Positions 7,488 through 15,076 of a stretch of 31,301 nt of DNA are shown piece after piece. Within the stretch, counting starts at the first letter, position 1, and each line of letters opens with the position of its first letter. The DNA is from Flavobacteriales bacterium UBA6165 (GTDB lineage: Bacteria; Bacteroidota; Bacteroidia; Flavobacteriales_D; Crocinitomicaceae), in assembly GCA_002422285.1 (NCBI GenBank), contig DIUF01000105.1:1-31301 (forward strand). Reading direction: 5' to 3'. The position numbers and the translations under genes were made by a program. Below the pieces are notes generated by a model. That model saw nothing but the letters and a program-made list of their open reading frames with translations. It made no database searches and was not told the origin of the DNA.

Positions 7488-7556
7488 TTTCTGCCAAGAT
7501 GCGTTTGACGCGTAAAATCATGTTTAAAACCAAATAAAACCCAAAAACCCACAATC

Positions 7557-8126
7557 ATGATTGTTAATGCCCTGTATCATCAGGCTCCGGACGCTATTCA
7601 GTCGGAGTTTGATTGGATTGAGCAAGCTAAGCTCGACCCACAAAAGTTCGGAAGATTGTACAACAAGTACTACGATCAAATCCATCGCTACGTGCAGCAA
7701 CGTGTTGAATGTGTTGATGTTGCGGCCGACGTTACTTCTCAAGTTTTTTTTAAAGCATTTACGAATTTGCACAAATATCAATTCAAAGGAGTTCCTTTTG
7801 GATCTTGGTTGTACCGTATTGCAAAAAGTGAGATTTATCAAGCTTTCAGAGACCAAAATAAGCATCAAACGTCTAGTTTCGAAACTTTAGATTTTGCCAC
7901 TTTTTTTGATTCATATCACGAAGAAGAGAATGAGGAAAACATCAAAAGACTTCAATTGTGTCTGAAAGAACTCAAAGTTGGCGAGTATGAAATCATTCGT
8001 TTGAGATTTTACGAAAAACAGTCTTTCAAGGAAATTGGTGATTTCCTTGAAATTAGTGAGAATAATGCTAAAGTCAAATGTTTTAGAAGCGTTTCCAAGC
8101 TTAAGAAGCTCTATTTTAATTCATAA
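7557..8126 (+). CDS. ECF-type RNA polymerase sigma factor
   Basis: This 189-residue protein is a sigma-70 family factor of the extracytoplasmic-function class. Region 2 covers about 30-100: FGRLYNKYYDQIHRYVQQRV, then a segment with DVTSQVFFKAFTNL and FGSWLYRIAKSEIYQAFRDQ that would contact core polymerase and the -10 DNA. Region 4 covers about 130-187: LKVGEYEIIRLRFYEKQSFKEIGDFLEISENNAKVKCFRSVSKLKKL, a helix-turn-helix for the -35 element. No anti-sigma factor gene lies next to it, which is unusual for ECF factors but common in Bacteroidota outliers. The next gene encodes an outer-membrane barrel protein, so envelope regulation is possible but not shown. Confidence 0.92.
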   Translation: MIVNALYHQAPDAIQSEFDWIEQAKLDPQKFGRLYNKYYDQIHRYVQQRVECVDVAADVTSQVFFKAFTNLHKYQFKGVPFGSWLYRIAKSEIYQAFRDQNKHQTSSFETLDFATFFDSYHEEENEENIKRLQLCLKELKVGEYEIIRLRFYEKQSFKEIGDFLEISENNAKVKCFRSVSKLKKLYFNS

Positions 8127-8135
8127 ACCATTGTT

Positions 8136-8164
8136 AAATAGATTCTTTTTTCGTCTATTTTTTT
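8136..8164 (+). terminator. Likely terminator of the sigma-factor gene
   Basis: AAATAGA (8136-8142) pairs with TCTATTT (8154-8160) around an 11-nt loop, and the T run continues to 8164. The stem is AT-rich, so termination may be partial. Confidence 0.5.
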
Positions 8165-8260
8165 GACTACTCATATATTTTATATAATTTAGCAGCCGAA
8201 AAGCGCAGTTCTTTTGTTGGTGTGCTTGATAATTATATAATCTGTAAGGAGAAAATTAAT

Positions 8261-9214
8261 ATGCGAAATTCTTATCTTTCATTTGTTGCTTGCCTAGGAG
8301 TGATTTTGTTTTTTGTTTCTGATGCCTTTGCTCAAACAAACTATTTCAACTCTTCGCGAAATTGGGCATTGAATAAAAAAGAGGTGTATTTTGGTCTTTC
8401 GGCTACTCAATTCTTGGGCGATTTAGGAGGGGGTCCAGGCATTGGTCGTACTAAGTCACCTTTGGATATGGACTTTCCTGCCACTCGCGCTGGATTTAAC
8501 GGAGGGTTTCGTTACAGATTCTCACCTCGCTTTGCGACTAAAACGAATTTGAATTGGTTTTGGGTAAATGGAAATGACGCAAACACGACTAACGAGATTC
8601 GTAATTCAAGAAACCTGAGTTTTCGATCAATGATTATTGAGGTTTCTCAGCAGTTGGAGTTTATAGTTTGGTACTCTGATAATGTGAGATCTTCAAAAAG
8701 CGCGATGGGCAGTTACAGAAACAAATCGTCTCAAGTTTATCTTTTTGCAGGTGTGGGAGCATTTTTTTACAATCCTAAAGCCAAATATGATGGGGATTGG
8801 GTTGCGTTGAGACCTCTTGGTACTGAAGGTCAAAATATGCCAGATGGTCCGGAACCATATAAGTGGTATAGTTTTTCTGTACCTGTAGGTATCGGTTTCA
8901 AAACTGCAATCAATAAATATTGGAGAATTGGTTTTGAGATTTCTTATCACAAAACTTTTACAGATTATATTGACGATGTTTCTGGTTATCACTATGGCGA
9001 TAGAGCCGCTTTGGCTGCCAATAATCCTTTATCAGCTGCCCTCACAGATAGAAGTGTTGTGAATTCAAATTGGTGGAGAGAAGGTCAACAAAGAGGAAAC
9101 GCCGACGATAACGATGCTTTCGTGATGTTTAATGTTCACGCTATTTATAACCTGTCATACAAAAAAGGTCCAAAGCGTGGAGGTTCAGGAAGAGGTATTA
9201 GAACGAAATTCTAA
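8261..9214 (+). CDS. Outer-membrane beta-barrel protein (DUF6089-like)
   Basis: This 317-residue protein has a cleavable signal peptide (MRNSYLSFVACLGVILFFVS, cut after FAQ near residue 25). The mature part is a series of amphipathic beta strands with alternating aromatic residues, for example EVYFGLSATQFLGDLGG, GGFRYRFSPRFATKTNLNWFW and SVPVGIGFKTAINKYWRIGFEISYHKTFTDYIDDV. This is typical of Bacteroidota outer-membrane barrels and resembles DUF6089. It ends in a basic Gly/Arg tail. The frame is open back to a GTG at 8222, but the ATG at 8261 places the signal peptide correctly. It is preceded by AAGGAG (8246-8251) at 9 nt, an unusually good Shine-Dalgarno for this phylum. Confidence 0.82.
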   Translation: MRNSYLSFVACLGVILFFVSDAFAQTNYFNSSRNWALNKKEVYFGLSATQFLGDLGGGPGIGRTKSPLDMDFPATRAGFNGGFRYRFSPRFATKTNLNWFWVNGNDANTTNEIRNSRNLSFRSMIIEVSQQLEFIVWYSDNVRSSKSAMGSYRNKSSQVYLFAGVGAFFYNPKAKYDGDWVALRPLGTEGQNMPDGPEPYKWYSFSVPVGIGFKTAINKYWRIGFEISYHKTFTDYIDDVSGYHYGDRAALAANNPLSAALTDRSVVNSNWWREGQQRGNADDNDAFVMFNVHAIYNLSYKKGPKRGGSGRGIRTKF

Positions 9215-9238
9215 AAATATTGTTTAACTCATATTGTT

Positions 9239-9275
9239 GGGTGTAAGGTTTCTTAACTTTACACCCAATTTTTTT
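9239..9275 (+). terminator. Strong terminator after the barrel protein gene
   Basis: GGGTGTAAGG (9239-9248) pairs with CTTTACACCC (9257-9266) over ten positions, one of them a G-U pair, with an 8-nt loop and a run of seven T (9269-9275). It ends only a few bases before the pyrD start, so pyrD needs a promoter overlapping it. Confidence 0.85.
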
Positions 9276-9279
9276 GTAT

Positions 9280-10311
9280 ATGTATAAATTACTTGTTCGA
9301 CCATTTTTATTTTGCTTTCAGCCTGAAAAGGCGCATCATGTTTCATTTGCACTATTGCGAACTATGTTTTTTATACCGGGTTTGAAAAACTTAGCTTCTA
9401 AATTGTTCTCCATTCGTGATACCAAGTTACAAATTGAAGTTGCTGGTTTGAATTTTCCTAATCCTGTAGGGCTAGCTGCGGGCTTCGATAAAAACGCTGA
9501 GCTACTTCATTTACTTCCGGCTTTTGGTTTTGGTTTCATTGAAATTGGAACTGTAACCCCACTACCACAATCTGGTAATGACAAACCTCGTCTATTTCGC
9601 TTAAAAGAAGATCAGGCGCTCATCAATAGAATGGGATTTAACAATGATGGTGCAGATGCTGTAGTTGAACGACTCAAAAATCGACCAAAGAACATCATTG
9701 TTGGTGGAAACATTGGTAAGAACAAGGTCACGCCTAATGAAAAAGCAGTTGATGATTATGTGATCTGTTTCAATAAACTCTTCAATTATGTCGACTACTT
9801 TGTTGTGAATGTTAGTTCGCCTAATACTCCAGACTTAAGGGCGCTACAGGATAAAGGTCCTCTTACAGAGATTCTCGGCGATTTAATGAGTATCAATCAT
9901 AAGCATCAATATCCTAAGCCTATTTTTCTAAAAATAGCACCTGACTTGAATGAAAGTCAATTATTGGATATTATAGACATCGTTAGTGAAACAAAAATTG
10001 CAGGACTTATTGCAACAAACACAACAATAGCGCGAAAAGATTTGAACACATCATCTGCTAAGATTGATGCAATCGGTGCAGGAGGTTTATCAGGCGCTCC
10101 GGTTAGAGATATAAGTACATCAGTTATCGAATTTTTGCATAAGAATAGTGGCGGTACATTTCCTATCATTGGAGTAGGAGGGATTTTGAAGCCTGAAGAT
10201 GCTCTTGATAAATTGGATGCCGGCGCGAAGCTTGTTCAAGTCTATACTGGTTTTATTTATGAGGGGCCAGCAATGGTTAAGCGCATTTTAAAAGCGCTTT
10301 TGTCGAGGTAA
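9280..10311 (+). CDS. pyrD: Dihydroorotate dehydrogenase (quinone), class 2
   Basis: PyrD oxidises dihydroorotate to orotate, the fourth step of pyrimidine synthesis, and passes electrons to the membrane quinone pool. The 343-residue product has the class 2 N-terminal membrane-associating helices (MYKLLVRPFLFCFQPEKAHH). FMN-barrel motifs follow: NPVGLAAGFDKNAELL, INRMGFNNDGAD, GGNIGKNK, NVSSPNTPDLR with the class 2 catalytic serine, KIAPDL, GLIATNTT, GGLSGAPVRDIS and IGVGGI. A TTG at 9274 would add two residues, but the ATG at 9280 gives the usual N-terminus. Menaquinone, made partly by menB in this window, would be the expected acceptor. The HMG-CoA lyase gene follows after 28 nt. Confidence 0.95.
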   Translation: MYKLLVRPFLFCFQPEKAHHVSFALLRTMFFIPGLKNLASKLFSIRDTKLQIEVAGLNFPNPVGLAAGFDKNAELLHLLPAFGFGFIEIGTVTPLPQSGNDKPRLFRLKEDQALINRMGFNNDGADAVVERLKNRPKNIIVGGNIGKNKVTPNEKAVDDYVICFNKLFNYVDYFVVNVSSPNTPDLRALQDKGPLTEILGDLMSINHKHQYPKPIFLKIAPDLNESQLLDIIDIVSETKIAGLIATNTTIARKDLNTSSAKIDAIGAGGLSGAPVRDISTSVIEFLHKNSGGTFPIIGVGGILKPEDALDKLDAGAKLVQVYTGFIYEGPAMVKRILKALLSR

Positions 10312-10339
10312 GCATTACACATTTTACTTAATTTTACAT

Positions 10340-11197
10340 ATGCAAAAAGTGAAAATCATTGAATGTCCACGCGATGCAATGCAGGGTTTATCTCGTCTTG
10401 TACCCACTGAAGACAAGGTGCATTACATCAATTCATTGCTTCAGGTTGGGTTTGATACTATCGACGTTGGTAGTTTTGTGAGTCCCCGTGCCATACCTCA
10501 AATGGCGGATACTGTTGAGGTCTTGAATCGAATTGATTTGTCGACAACGAAGTCAAAGTTGCTTACAATTGTCGCAAATCCAAAAGGGGCACAACGCGCT
10601 GCTGAGTTCGAAGAAGTTGCTTTTTTGGGTTATCCATTTTCAATTTCGGAAACTTTCCAACTCAGAAACACCAATGCAACCATTGCTGAATCTTTGAATA
10701 GACTTGAGGATATTAACAATACTTGCCTCGCTAAAAATAAAAAATTGGTGGTCTTCATATCTATGGGTTTTGGAAATCCCTATGGTGATGATTGGTCCCC
10801 TTCAATGGTTACAGATTGGACAATGAAGTTGAATGAAAAATTGTGCGTTGATGTGTTTTCTGTTTCTGATACAATTGGTGCGGCTACTCCAGTTATCATT
10901 AAAAATGTATTTGACGATTTACTTCCTCATGTTTCTGGCTTCGAAATAGGCGCCCATTTGCATGCCGCCCCAAATGAGTGGCAGGATAAAGTTCAGGCTG
11001 CTTTAGATGCGGGCTGTTATAGAATCGATGGTGCTATTCATGGTCTTGGCGGTTGTCCATTTGCAACAGATAAATTGACCGGCAACTTGCCAACTGAACA
11101 AGTTGTAGCATGGCTCAATAAACAGGGTTATGATCTTGGTCTTGATATGAATGCGCTCGCTAAATCAACTCTTATTGCTCAACAATTATTCTCGTAA
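10340..11197 (+). CDS. Hydroxymethylglutaryl-CoA lyase
   Basis: This 285-residue TIM-barrel enzyme cleaves HMG-CoA to acetyl-CoA and acetoacetate, the last step of leucine breakdown. The N-terminus VKIIECPRDAMQGL carries the catalytic Arg11 and metal-binding Asp12. GFDTIDVGSFVSPRAIPQMADT, the EIGAHLHAAPNEW metal-ligand histidines and the GLGGCPFA loop with the active-site cysteine are all present. These distinguish it from isopropylmalate and homocitrate synthases. It lies 28 nt after pyrD and 1 nt before a lipoprotein gene, so the three may be cotranscribed, although their functions are unrelated. No TAnnTTTG box was seen immediately upstream. Confidence 0.92.
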   Translation: MQKVKIIECPRDAMQGLSRLVPTEDKVHYINSLLQVGFDTIDVGSFVSPRAIPQMADTVEVLNRIDLSTTKSKLLTIVANPKGAQRAAEFEEVAFLGYPFSISETFQLRNTNATIAESLNRLEDINNTCLAKNKKLVVFISMGFGNPYGDDWSPSMVTDWTMKLNEKLCVDVFSVSDTIGAATPVIIKNVFDDLLPHVSGFEIGAHLHAAPNEWQDKVQAALDAGCYRIDGAIHGLGGCPFATDKLTGNLPTEQVVAWLNKQGYDLGLDMNALAKSTLIAQQLFS

Positions 11198-11198
11198 A

Positions 11199-11831
11199 AT
11201 GAAAGCACTCAATTGGTTTTTTCTTTTATTCACAACAGCCATCTTGGCTTTCTTTTCATCTTGTGATAACGACAACGATGATTGGGGTTATGATAAATAT
11301 TTTCATAAAGATACAATAGCTATTTTCAACTATTTTGACGACGATCAGTTTGAAAATGACACTATGATGATGCTTTTGGAAGAAATTGGATTTTGTAGAA
11401 TGGAAAGTGATTTGCTTGATACTATTCGACCTCTGTGCTCGCCGAGAAATTATAAATTCTTCAAATACAATGAATCTATCCCTTTAAGCGACGGTTTTGG
11501 CTTAGAGATTAGAGCAACAGTAGATAACTTTGCTCTGCGTAGATTTATTTTGTTTGAACGTGTTGGGGGAAAACTTTCAAAGTCGCGTGGATTTGTGGCT
11601 AATTTGGCGGAAATGCACACGACAAAATCAGGCTACAATGATTTGATGCTCCTCTTCCCTGATAAAGAGGCAGGTTCATTTGTGGTTAAGTTTGTTTGGG
11701 ACCAAGAAGAAGGGGCTTACGAGTATGAATCATTAGAGGCTATTGATGGATATCCTGTAAAGAAAGAACGTAAAGACTCCCTTAGTAATGTTGTATTGCA
11801 GCGGCTACAAGAAAACAGAATGTTCTTTTAG
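11199..11831 (+). CDS. Hypothetical lipoprotein
   Basis: This 210-residue protein starts with a lipoprotein signal (MKALNWFFLLFTTAILAFFSSC), the lipidated cysteine being residue 22. It continues with DNDNDDWGYDKYF, a strongly acidic stretch typical of Bacteroidota lipoproteins sent to the cell surface. The rest has no motif I recognise. The frame is open to a codon inside the lyase gene (11151), but the ATG at 11199, one base after the lyase stop, puts the signal peptide at the N-terminus. It is probably translationally coupled to the lyase. Its stop is 5 nt from that of the facing T9SS gene. Confidence 0.8.
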   Translation: MKALNWFFLLFTTAILAFFSSCDNDNDDWGYDKYFHKDTIAIFNYFDDDQFENDTMMMLLEEIGFCRMESDLLDTIRPLCSPRNYKFFKYNESIPLSDGFGLEIRATVDNFALRRFILFERVGGKLSKSRGFVANLAEMHTTKSGYNDLMLLFPDKEAGSFVVKFVWDQEEGAYEYESLEAIDGYPVKKERKDSLSNVVLQRLQENRMFF

Positions 11832-11836
11832 CTGAT

Positions 11837-12643
11837 TTAAATTTTCTGGAATATTTTGGTTTCTATGCCCTTTTCTGTTCTGAATTTGAGATAATACATG
11901 CCGTCATTGAGATAACTCAAATCGATACTAGATGACGGCGAATCTTGTGTGAACACGGTTTTACCCGAAATATCAATTACTTCGATGGCGTTGATGTTTC
12001 CAGTTGATGAGATGTAAACCATTCCATTGCTTGGGTTTGGATAAAGTATAATCTCGGATTGAGCTATGTTTGGCGTGCTCAAGGGGTTGTTAATTTCTAC
12101 TTGAATGTCATCTATATATAATTTAAATCCACGGTTGGTATGGTTCACAAAAGCCAAATAAATATTTTGACTGACATATCCTGAGTCGCTCAAGTTGATG
12201 GATCGATTTGTCCAATAAGGAAATTCATTGTTCAATCGGAATAAGGTATCGGTAAAATCCTCAATTTCTGTGCCGGTAGTTGACACCAACACCATAATCC
12301 AGTCTGGGAAGGAGGGGTCGTGTGACATTGAGCGCCACGACAAAATATTGCCATAATCACCCAAATTCAGTTGCGGTGTAATTAGAAACCTGTAGGCTTT
12401 AGCTTCTGGTTCGAAATACGATGTTGACCCAGCGATTTTGTTGCTAGGAGTGAAAGGGTCTGTCAATCCAATCCACGCAGGCTGAAATGCAGATACACTT
12501 GGATGAACAGCGTGCCCATCACCATCGATGATTATCCAAGAATTTGGTATGCCATTATCAAATTCCTCAAAAAGAATCACTTCTTGTTGGGCACAAGTTT
12601 CAATCGCGATAAGAACTAGGACAAAGAATACTATTTTTTTCAT
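11837..12643 (-). CDS. T9SS-secreted protein with choice-of-anchor J-like domain
   Basis: This 268-residue secreted protein has an N-terminal signal peptide (MKKIVFFVLVLIAIETCAQ). A jelly-roll adhesin-like domain follows (about 25-190): EVILFEEFDNGIPNSWIIIDGDG, FLITPQLNLGDYGNILSWRSMS and KLYIDDIQVEI, as in choice-of-anchor J or cleaved-adhesin domains that bind carbohydrate or surfaces. The C-terminal ~70 residues are a type A sorting signal for the type IX secretion system: ILYPNPSNGMVYI, IEVIDISGKTVF and the ending LNDGMYYLKFRTEKG. The protein should be exported across the outer membrane and released or anchored. Its -7 box (12648-12655) lies 4 nt upstream of the ATG. No partner gene is adjacent. 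Confidence 0.9.
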   Translation of the reverse strand: MKKIVFFVLVLIAIETCAQQEVILFEEFDNGIPNSWIIIDGDGHAVHPSVSAFQPAWIGLTDPFTPSNKIAGSTSYFEPEAKAYRFLITPQLNLGDYGNILSWRSMSHDPSFPDWIMVLVSTTGTEIEDFTDTLFRLNNEFPYWTNRSINLSDSGYVSQNIYLAFVNHTNRGFKLYIDDIQVEINNPLSTPNIAQSEIILYPNPSNGMVYISSTGNINAIEVIDISGKTVFTQDSPSSSIDLSYLNDGMYYLKFRTEKGIETKIFQKI

Positions 12644-12647
12644 ACCA

Positions 12648-12655
12648 CAAAAGTA
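12648..12655 (-). promoter_or_regulatory. Promoter -7 box of the T9SS protein gene
   Basis: TACTTTTG on the minus strand matches TAnnTTTG and ends 4 nt before the ATG at 12643, the same arrangement as dnaX. No clear -33 TTG was found. Confidence 0.55.
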
Positions 12656-12779
12656 CGATAAAGTTGTTCATTTATTGTACGCCTTATTAATTTAGTTTTC
12701 GAAGACGCTGTATATTAATGAATTAAATTCTTGACTTTATCGCGTAAGAAAAAAATCTAAAATTATTTTTTCAAAATTA

Positions 12780-12809
12780 TTGTCAGATAAAATATATGTT
12801 CTATATTTG
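12780..12809 (+). promoter_or_regulatory. Promoter of the tRNA-Glu pair
   Basis: TTG (12780-12782), a 19-nt spacer and TATATTTG (12802-12809) form an ideal Bacteroidota promoter 35 nt upstream of the first tRNA. It may also drive rpsT. Confidence 0.8.
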
Positions 12810-12844
12810 CACTCCCAAATTTTGGGGTTAGTTCTTTGGAAATC

Positions 12845-12916
12845 GGCCCATTCGTCTAGTGGTAAGGACGTCAGGTTTTCATCCTGGTAACAGGAGTTCG
12901 ATTCTCCTATGGGCTA
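12845..12916 (+). tRNA. tRNA-Glu (TTC), copy 1
   Basis: A 72-nt cloverleaf can be drawn by eye: acceptor GGCCCAT/ATGGGCT, D-arm TCGTCTAGTGGTAAGGA, anticodon arm TCAGG-TTTTCAT-CCTGG with anticodon TTC, and T-arm AGGAGTTCGATTCTCCT. The first acceptor pair is a G-U. The 3' CCA is not encoded; the discriminator A is followed by CA. Confidence 0.93.
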
Positions 12917-12929
12917 CATTTTATTTCTT

Positions 12930-13001
12930 GGCCCGTTCGTCTATCGGTTAGGACTTCAGATTTTCATTCTGGCAAGAGGGGTTCGATTCCCCTACGGGCT
13001 A
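12930..13001 (+). tRNA. tRNA-Glu (TTC), copy 2
   Basis: This is a second 72-nt glutamate tRNA starting 13 nt after the first: acceptor GGCCCGT/ACGGGCT, anticodon arm TCAGA-TTTTCAT-TCTGG with anticodon TTC, and T-arm GGGGTTCGATTCCCC. It differs from copy 1 in all arms, so the two are diverged isodecoders and not a recent exact duplication. Confidence 0.93.
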
Positions 13002-13005
13002 CAAC

Positions 13006-13018
13006 GAGCATATTGCTC
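13006..13018 (+). terminator. Weak hairpin between tRNA-Glu and rpsT
   Basis: GAGCA-TAT-TGCTC is a perfect 5-bp stem with a 3-nt loop, followed by CTTTAATTT. It could be a weak terminator or a processing signal. The missing T run suggests read-through into rpsT. Confidence 0.35.
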
Positions 13019-13044
13019 CTTTAATTTATTTATATATTGAGTTT

Positions 13045-13296
13045 ATGGCAAATCATAAGTCTGCATTAAAGAGAATTCGTTCTAACGACGCAAAACGTTT
13101 AAGAAACCGCTTTGTGCACAAGTCAACTCGTACAGCTATCAGAAAGTTGAGAGAAACTACAGATAAGACTGTGGCTACCTCTGCGCTTCCTAAAGTGATT
13201 GGTATGATTGATAAATTGGCTAAAAGAAATATCATTCACAAAAATAAAGCATCGAACTTGAAATCAGGTTTGTCTGTTTTGGTGAATAACTTATAG
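13045..13296 (+). CDS. rpsT: 30S ribosomal protein bS20
   Basis: This is an 83-residue basic protein of the small ribosomal subunit that binds 16S rRNA early in assembly. The N-terminus MANHKSALKRIRSNDAKRLR and the C-terminal KRNIIHKNKASNLKSGL are characteristic of bS20, and the length is normal. It lies 43 nt after the second tRNA-Glu and has no obvious promoter of its own, so it may be cotranscribed with the tRNAs. A strong terminator follows 24 nt after the stop. Confidence 0.97.
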   Translation: MANHKSALKRIRSNDAKRLRNRFVHKSTRTAIRKLRETTDKTVATSALPKVIGMIDKLAKRNIIHKNKASNLKSGLSVLVNNL

Positions 13297-13320
13297 TATT
13301 CAACGCATTCAAAAAGCATA

Positions 13321-13344
13321 GGAGGTCGATTGGCCTCCTTTTTT
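13321..13344 (+). terminator. Terminator of rpsT
   Basis: GGAGGTC (13321-13327) pairs with GGCCTCC (13332-13338), seven pairs including one G-T, with a GATT loop. A run of six T follows. This is a textbook intrinsic terminator. Confidence 0.9.
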
Positions 13345-13359
13345 GTTTAATCTTGTATC

Positions 13360-14007
13360 ATGACTTGGCAGGAATTTATACAAACTGAATCAAAACAGGA
13401 TTACTTTTTGAAATTGCAGGCGTTTTTAGAAGATGATCGCCAAAAATTTGTAATTCACCCGAAAGAAAATCAGGTGTTTAAAGCATTTGAATTAACCCCC
13501 ATAGATGAGTTGAAGGTCGTCATTTTAGGTCAAGATCCATATCCAACGCCTGGTCATGCGCATGGTCTGGCTTTTTCGGTTGAATCTGATGTACGACCTT
13601 TACCTAAATCTCTGCAAAACATTTTCAAGGAAGTCTCAGCAAATTTTGATTCACCTATTCCTCAAAACGGCAACTTAGAACATTGGTCCAGGCAAGGCGT
13701 TTTGCTTATGAATTCTGTATTAACTGTTCGCAGCAGGGAACCTAAAAGTCATGCGAATAAGGGTTGGGAACAATTCACAGATGCTGTAATTCGGCTGCTC
13801 AATGAACAAGGGCAAAAAATTGTTTTTATTCTATGGGGAAATGACGCCAAGAAGAAGCAAATTTTGCTGAATAACCCGAATCATTTGGTCCTTTCAGGGT
13901 TGCATCCCTCACCTTTAAGCGTGCATCGCGGATTTTTTGGATGTGAACATTTTAAAATTGCTAATAATTGGCTCGAAAAAAATGGGATTAAGCCGATTGA
14001 ATGGTAG
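13360..14007 (+). CDS. ung: Uracil-DNA glycosylase, family 1
   Basis: Ung removes uracil from DNA arising from cytosine deamination or dUTP incorporation, starting base-excision repair. The 215-residue protein has the water-activating motif GQDPYPTPGHAHGLAFSV with Asp59, the SLQNIFKE helix, and the DNA-minor-groove loop HPSPLS beginning at His182. The residue after GQDPY is proline where most family 1 enzymes (human, E. coli) have histidine. The PTPGHA form is instead familiar from mycobacterial-type Ung, so this belongs to a different sub-branch. It follows the rpsT terminator and should have its own promoter; TAATCTTG at 13348-13355 is one mismatch from the -7 consensus. Confidence 0.95.
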   Translation: MTWQEFIQTESKQDYFLKLQAFLEDDRQKFVIHPKENQVFKAFELTPIDELKVVILGQDPYPTPGHAHGLAFSVESDVRPLPKSLQNIFKEVSANFDSPIPQNGNLEHWSRQGVLLMNSVLTVRSREPKSHANKGWEQFTDAVIRLLNEQGQKIVFILWGNDAKKKQILLNNPNHLVLSGLHPSPLSVHRGFFGCEHFKIANNWLEKNGIKPIEW

Positions 14008-14034
14008 TTGAAAATTTACATTTGCTTACCTTTG
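14008..14034 (+). promoter_or_regulatory. Promoter of hemE
   Basis: TTG (14008-14010), a 16-nt spacer and TACCTTTG (14027-14034) lie directly after the ung stop. The -7 box ends 6 nt before the hemE ATG, so the mRNA leader would be near zero. The overlap explains why the TTG at 14008 should not be read as a start codon. Confidence 0.6.
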
Positions 14035-14040
14035 CGCCCT

Positions 14041-15072
14041 ATGAATTTGAAGAACGATTTAATTTTAAGGGCTGCTCGCGGTGAACACATCGAGCGCTAC
14101 CCAGTTTGGCTGATGCGTCAAGCAGGAAGAATATTGCCAGAGTATCGCGCAGTGCGTAATTCTTTGTCTGGTTTTAAAGAATTGGTGGAGACTCCAGAGT
14201 TGGCGGCAGAAGTTACCATACAGCCGGTTGATATTCTTGGTGTGGATGCAGCTATAATTTTTTCTGATATTTTAGTCGTGCCTGAGGCTATGGGCCTTGA
14301 ATATCAAATGCTTGAGAAAAGAGGTCCTTGGTTTGAAGAGACTATTCGCACGCAGTCAGAAATGAGTAAAATCACCACCGATTTTGATATTGAAGACCGT
14401 TTGGGTTATGTGCTTGACGCCATAAAAATCACGAACAAAGAGTTGGCTGGTCGCGTGCCTTTAATTGGATTTGCAGGTGCGCCTTGGACAATATTTTGTT
14501 ACATGACTGAAGGTCAGGGATCTAAAACGTTCTCTGTTGCACGTAAGATATTGTACACCAACCCTTCTTTAGCCCATCAATTGATGTCGGACATTACTGA
14601 TGTTACGATAAGATATTTGAAGGCACAAGTTCAAGCGGGTGCGCACATGCTACAATTGTTTGATTCATGGGCTGGTATTCTTGGTCCTGATCAATATGCC
14701 GAGTTTGCCATGCCCTATATCAAGAGAATTGCAGACGCTATTGATGAGGTTCCGCTTACACTTTTTTCAAAAGGAGCTCATCATTCTTATGGACCTTTAG
14801 CTGCATTGAATTGCAATACGATTGGTGTTGATTGGCAGATAGATATGACTTTGGCAAGAAAATTGGTTGGCAACAATCGGACACTACAAGGTAACTTGGA
14901 TCCATGTGCGCTCTATGCTTCAGATGAACAATTGGTAAATTCTACAAAAGTTTTGCTAAAAAGCTTTGAGAATAGAAGACATATTGTAAATTTGGGACAT
15001 GGTGTGTACCCCGATGTTGATCCTGAGAAGGTAAAAGTGTTCGTGGAAACAGTTAAAAACTTTAAACTATAA
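14041..15072 (+). CDS. hemE: Uroporphyrinogen decarboxylase
   Basis: HemE removes four carboxyl groups from uroporphyrinogen III to give coproporphyrinogen III in heme synthesis. The 343-residue product has the family signature PVWLMRQAGRILPEYR (21-36), which positions the substrate with conserved arginines. It also has DAAIIFSDILVVPEAMG with the substrate-binding aspartate, GFAGAPWTIFCYM and the C-terminal LGHGVYPDVDPEKV. The frame extends to a TTG at 14008 inside the promoter; the ATG at 14041 gives the standard N-terminus. The OmpA-family gene begins only 4 nt after the stop, so the two are probably cotranscribed. Confidence 0.96.
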   Translation: MNLKNDLILRAARGEHIERYPVWLMRQAGRILPEYRAVRNSLSGFKELVETPELAAEVTIQPVDILGVDAAIIFSDILVVPEAMGLEYQMLEKRGPWFEETIRTQSEMSKITTDFDIEDRLGYVLDAIKITNKELAGRVPLIGFAGAPWTIFCYMTEGQGSKTFSVARKILYTNPSLAHQLMSDITDVTIRYLKAQVQAGAHMLQLFDSWAGILGPDQYAEFAMPYIKRIADAIDEVPLTLFSKGAHHSYGPLAALNCNTIGVDWQIDMTLARKLVGNNRTLQGNLDPCALYASDEQLVNSTKVLLKSFENRRHIVNLGHGVYPDVDPEKVKVFVETVKNFKL

Positions 15073-15076
15073 AAAC

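Noticed and set aside
7499..7537. 12-codon leader peptide before the sigma-factor gene
   Set aside because: The frame is too short to separate from chance, has no repeated codon pattern, and no ribosome-binding signal.
14008..14040. TTG start for hemE at 14008
   Set aside because: The extra residues are not part of HemE, and the stretch contains the -33 and -7 promoter elements.
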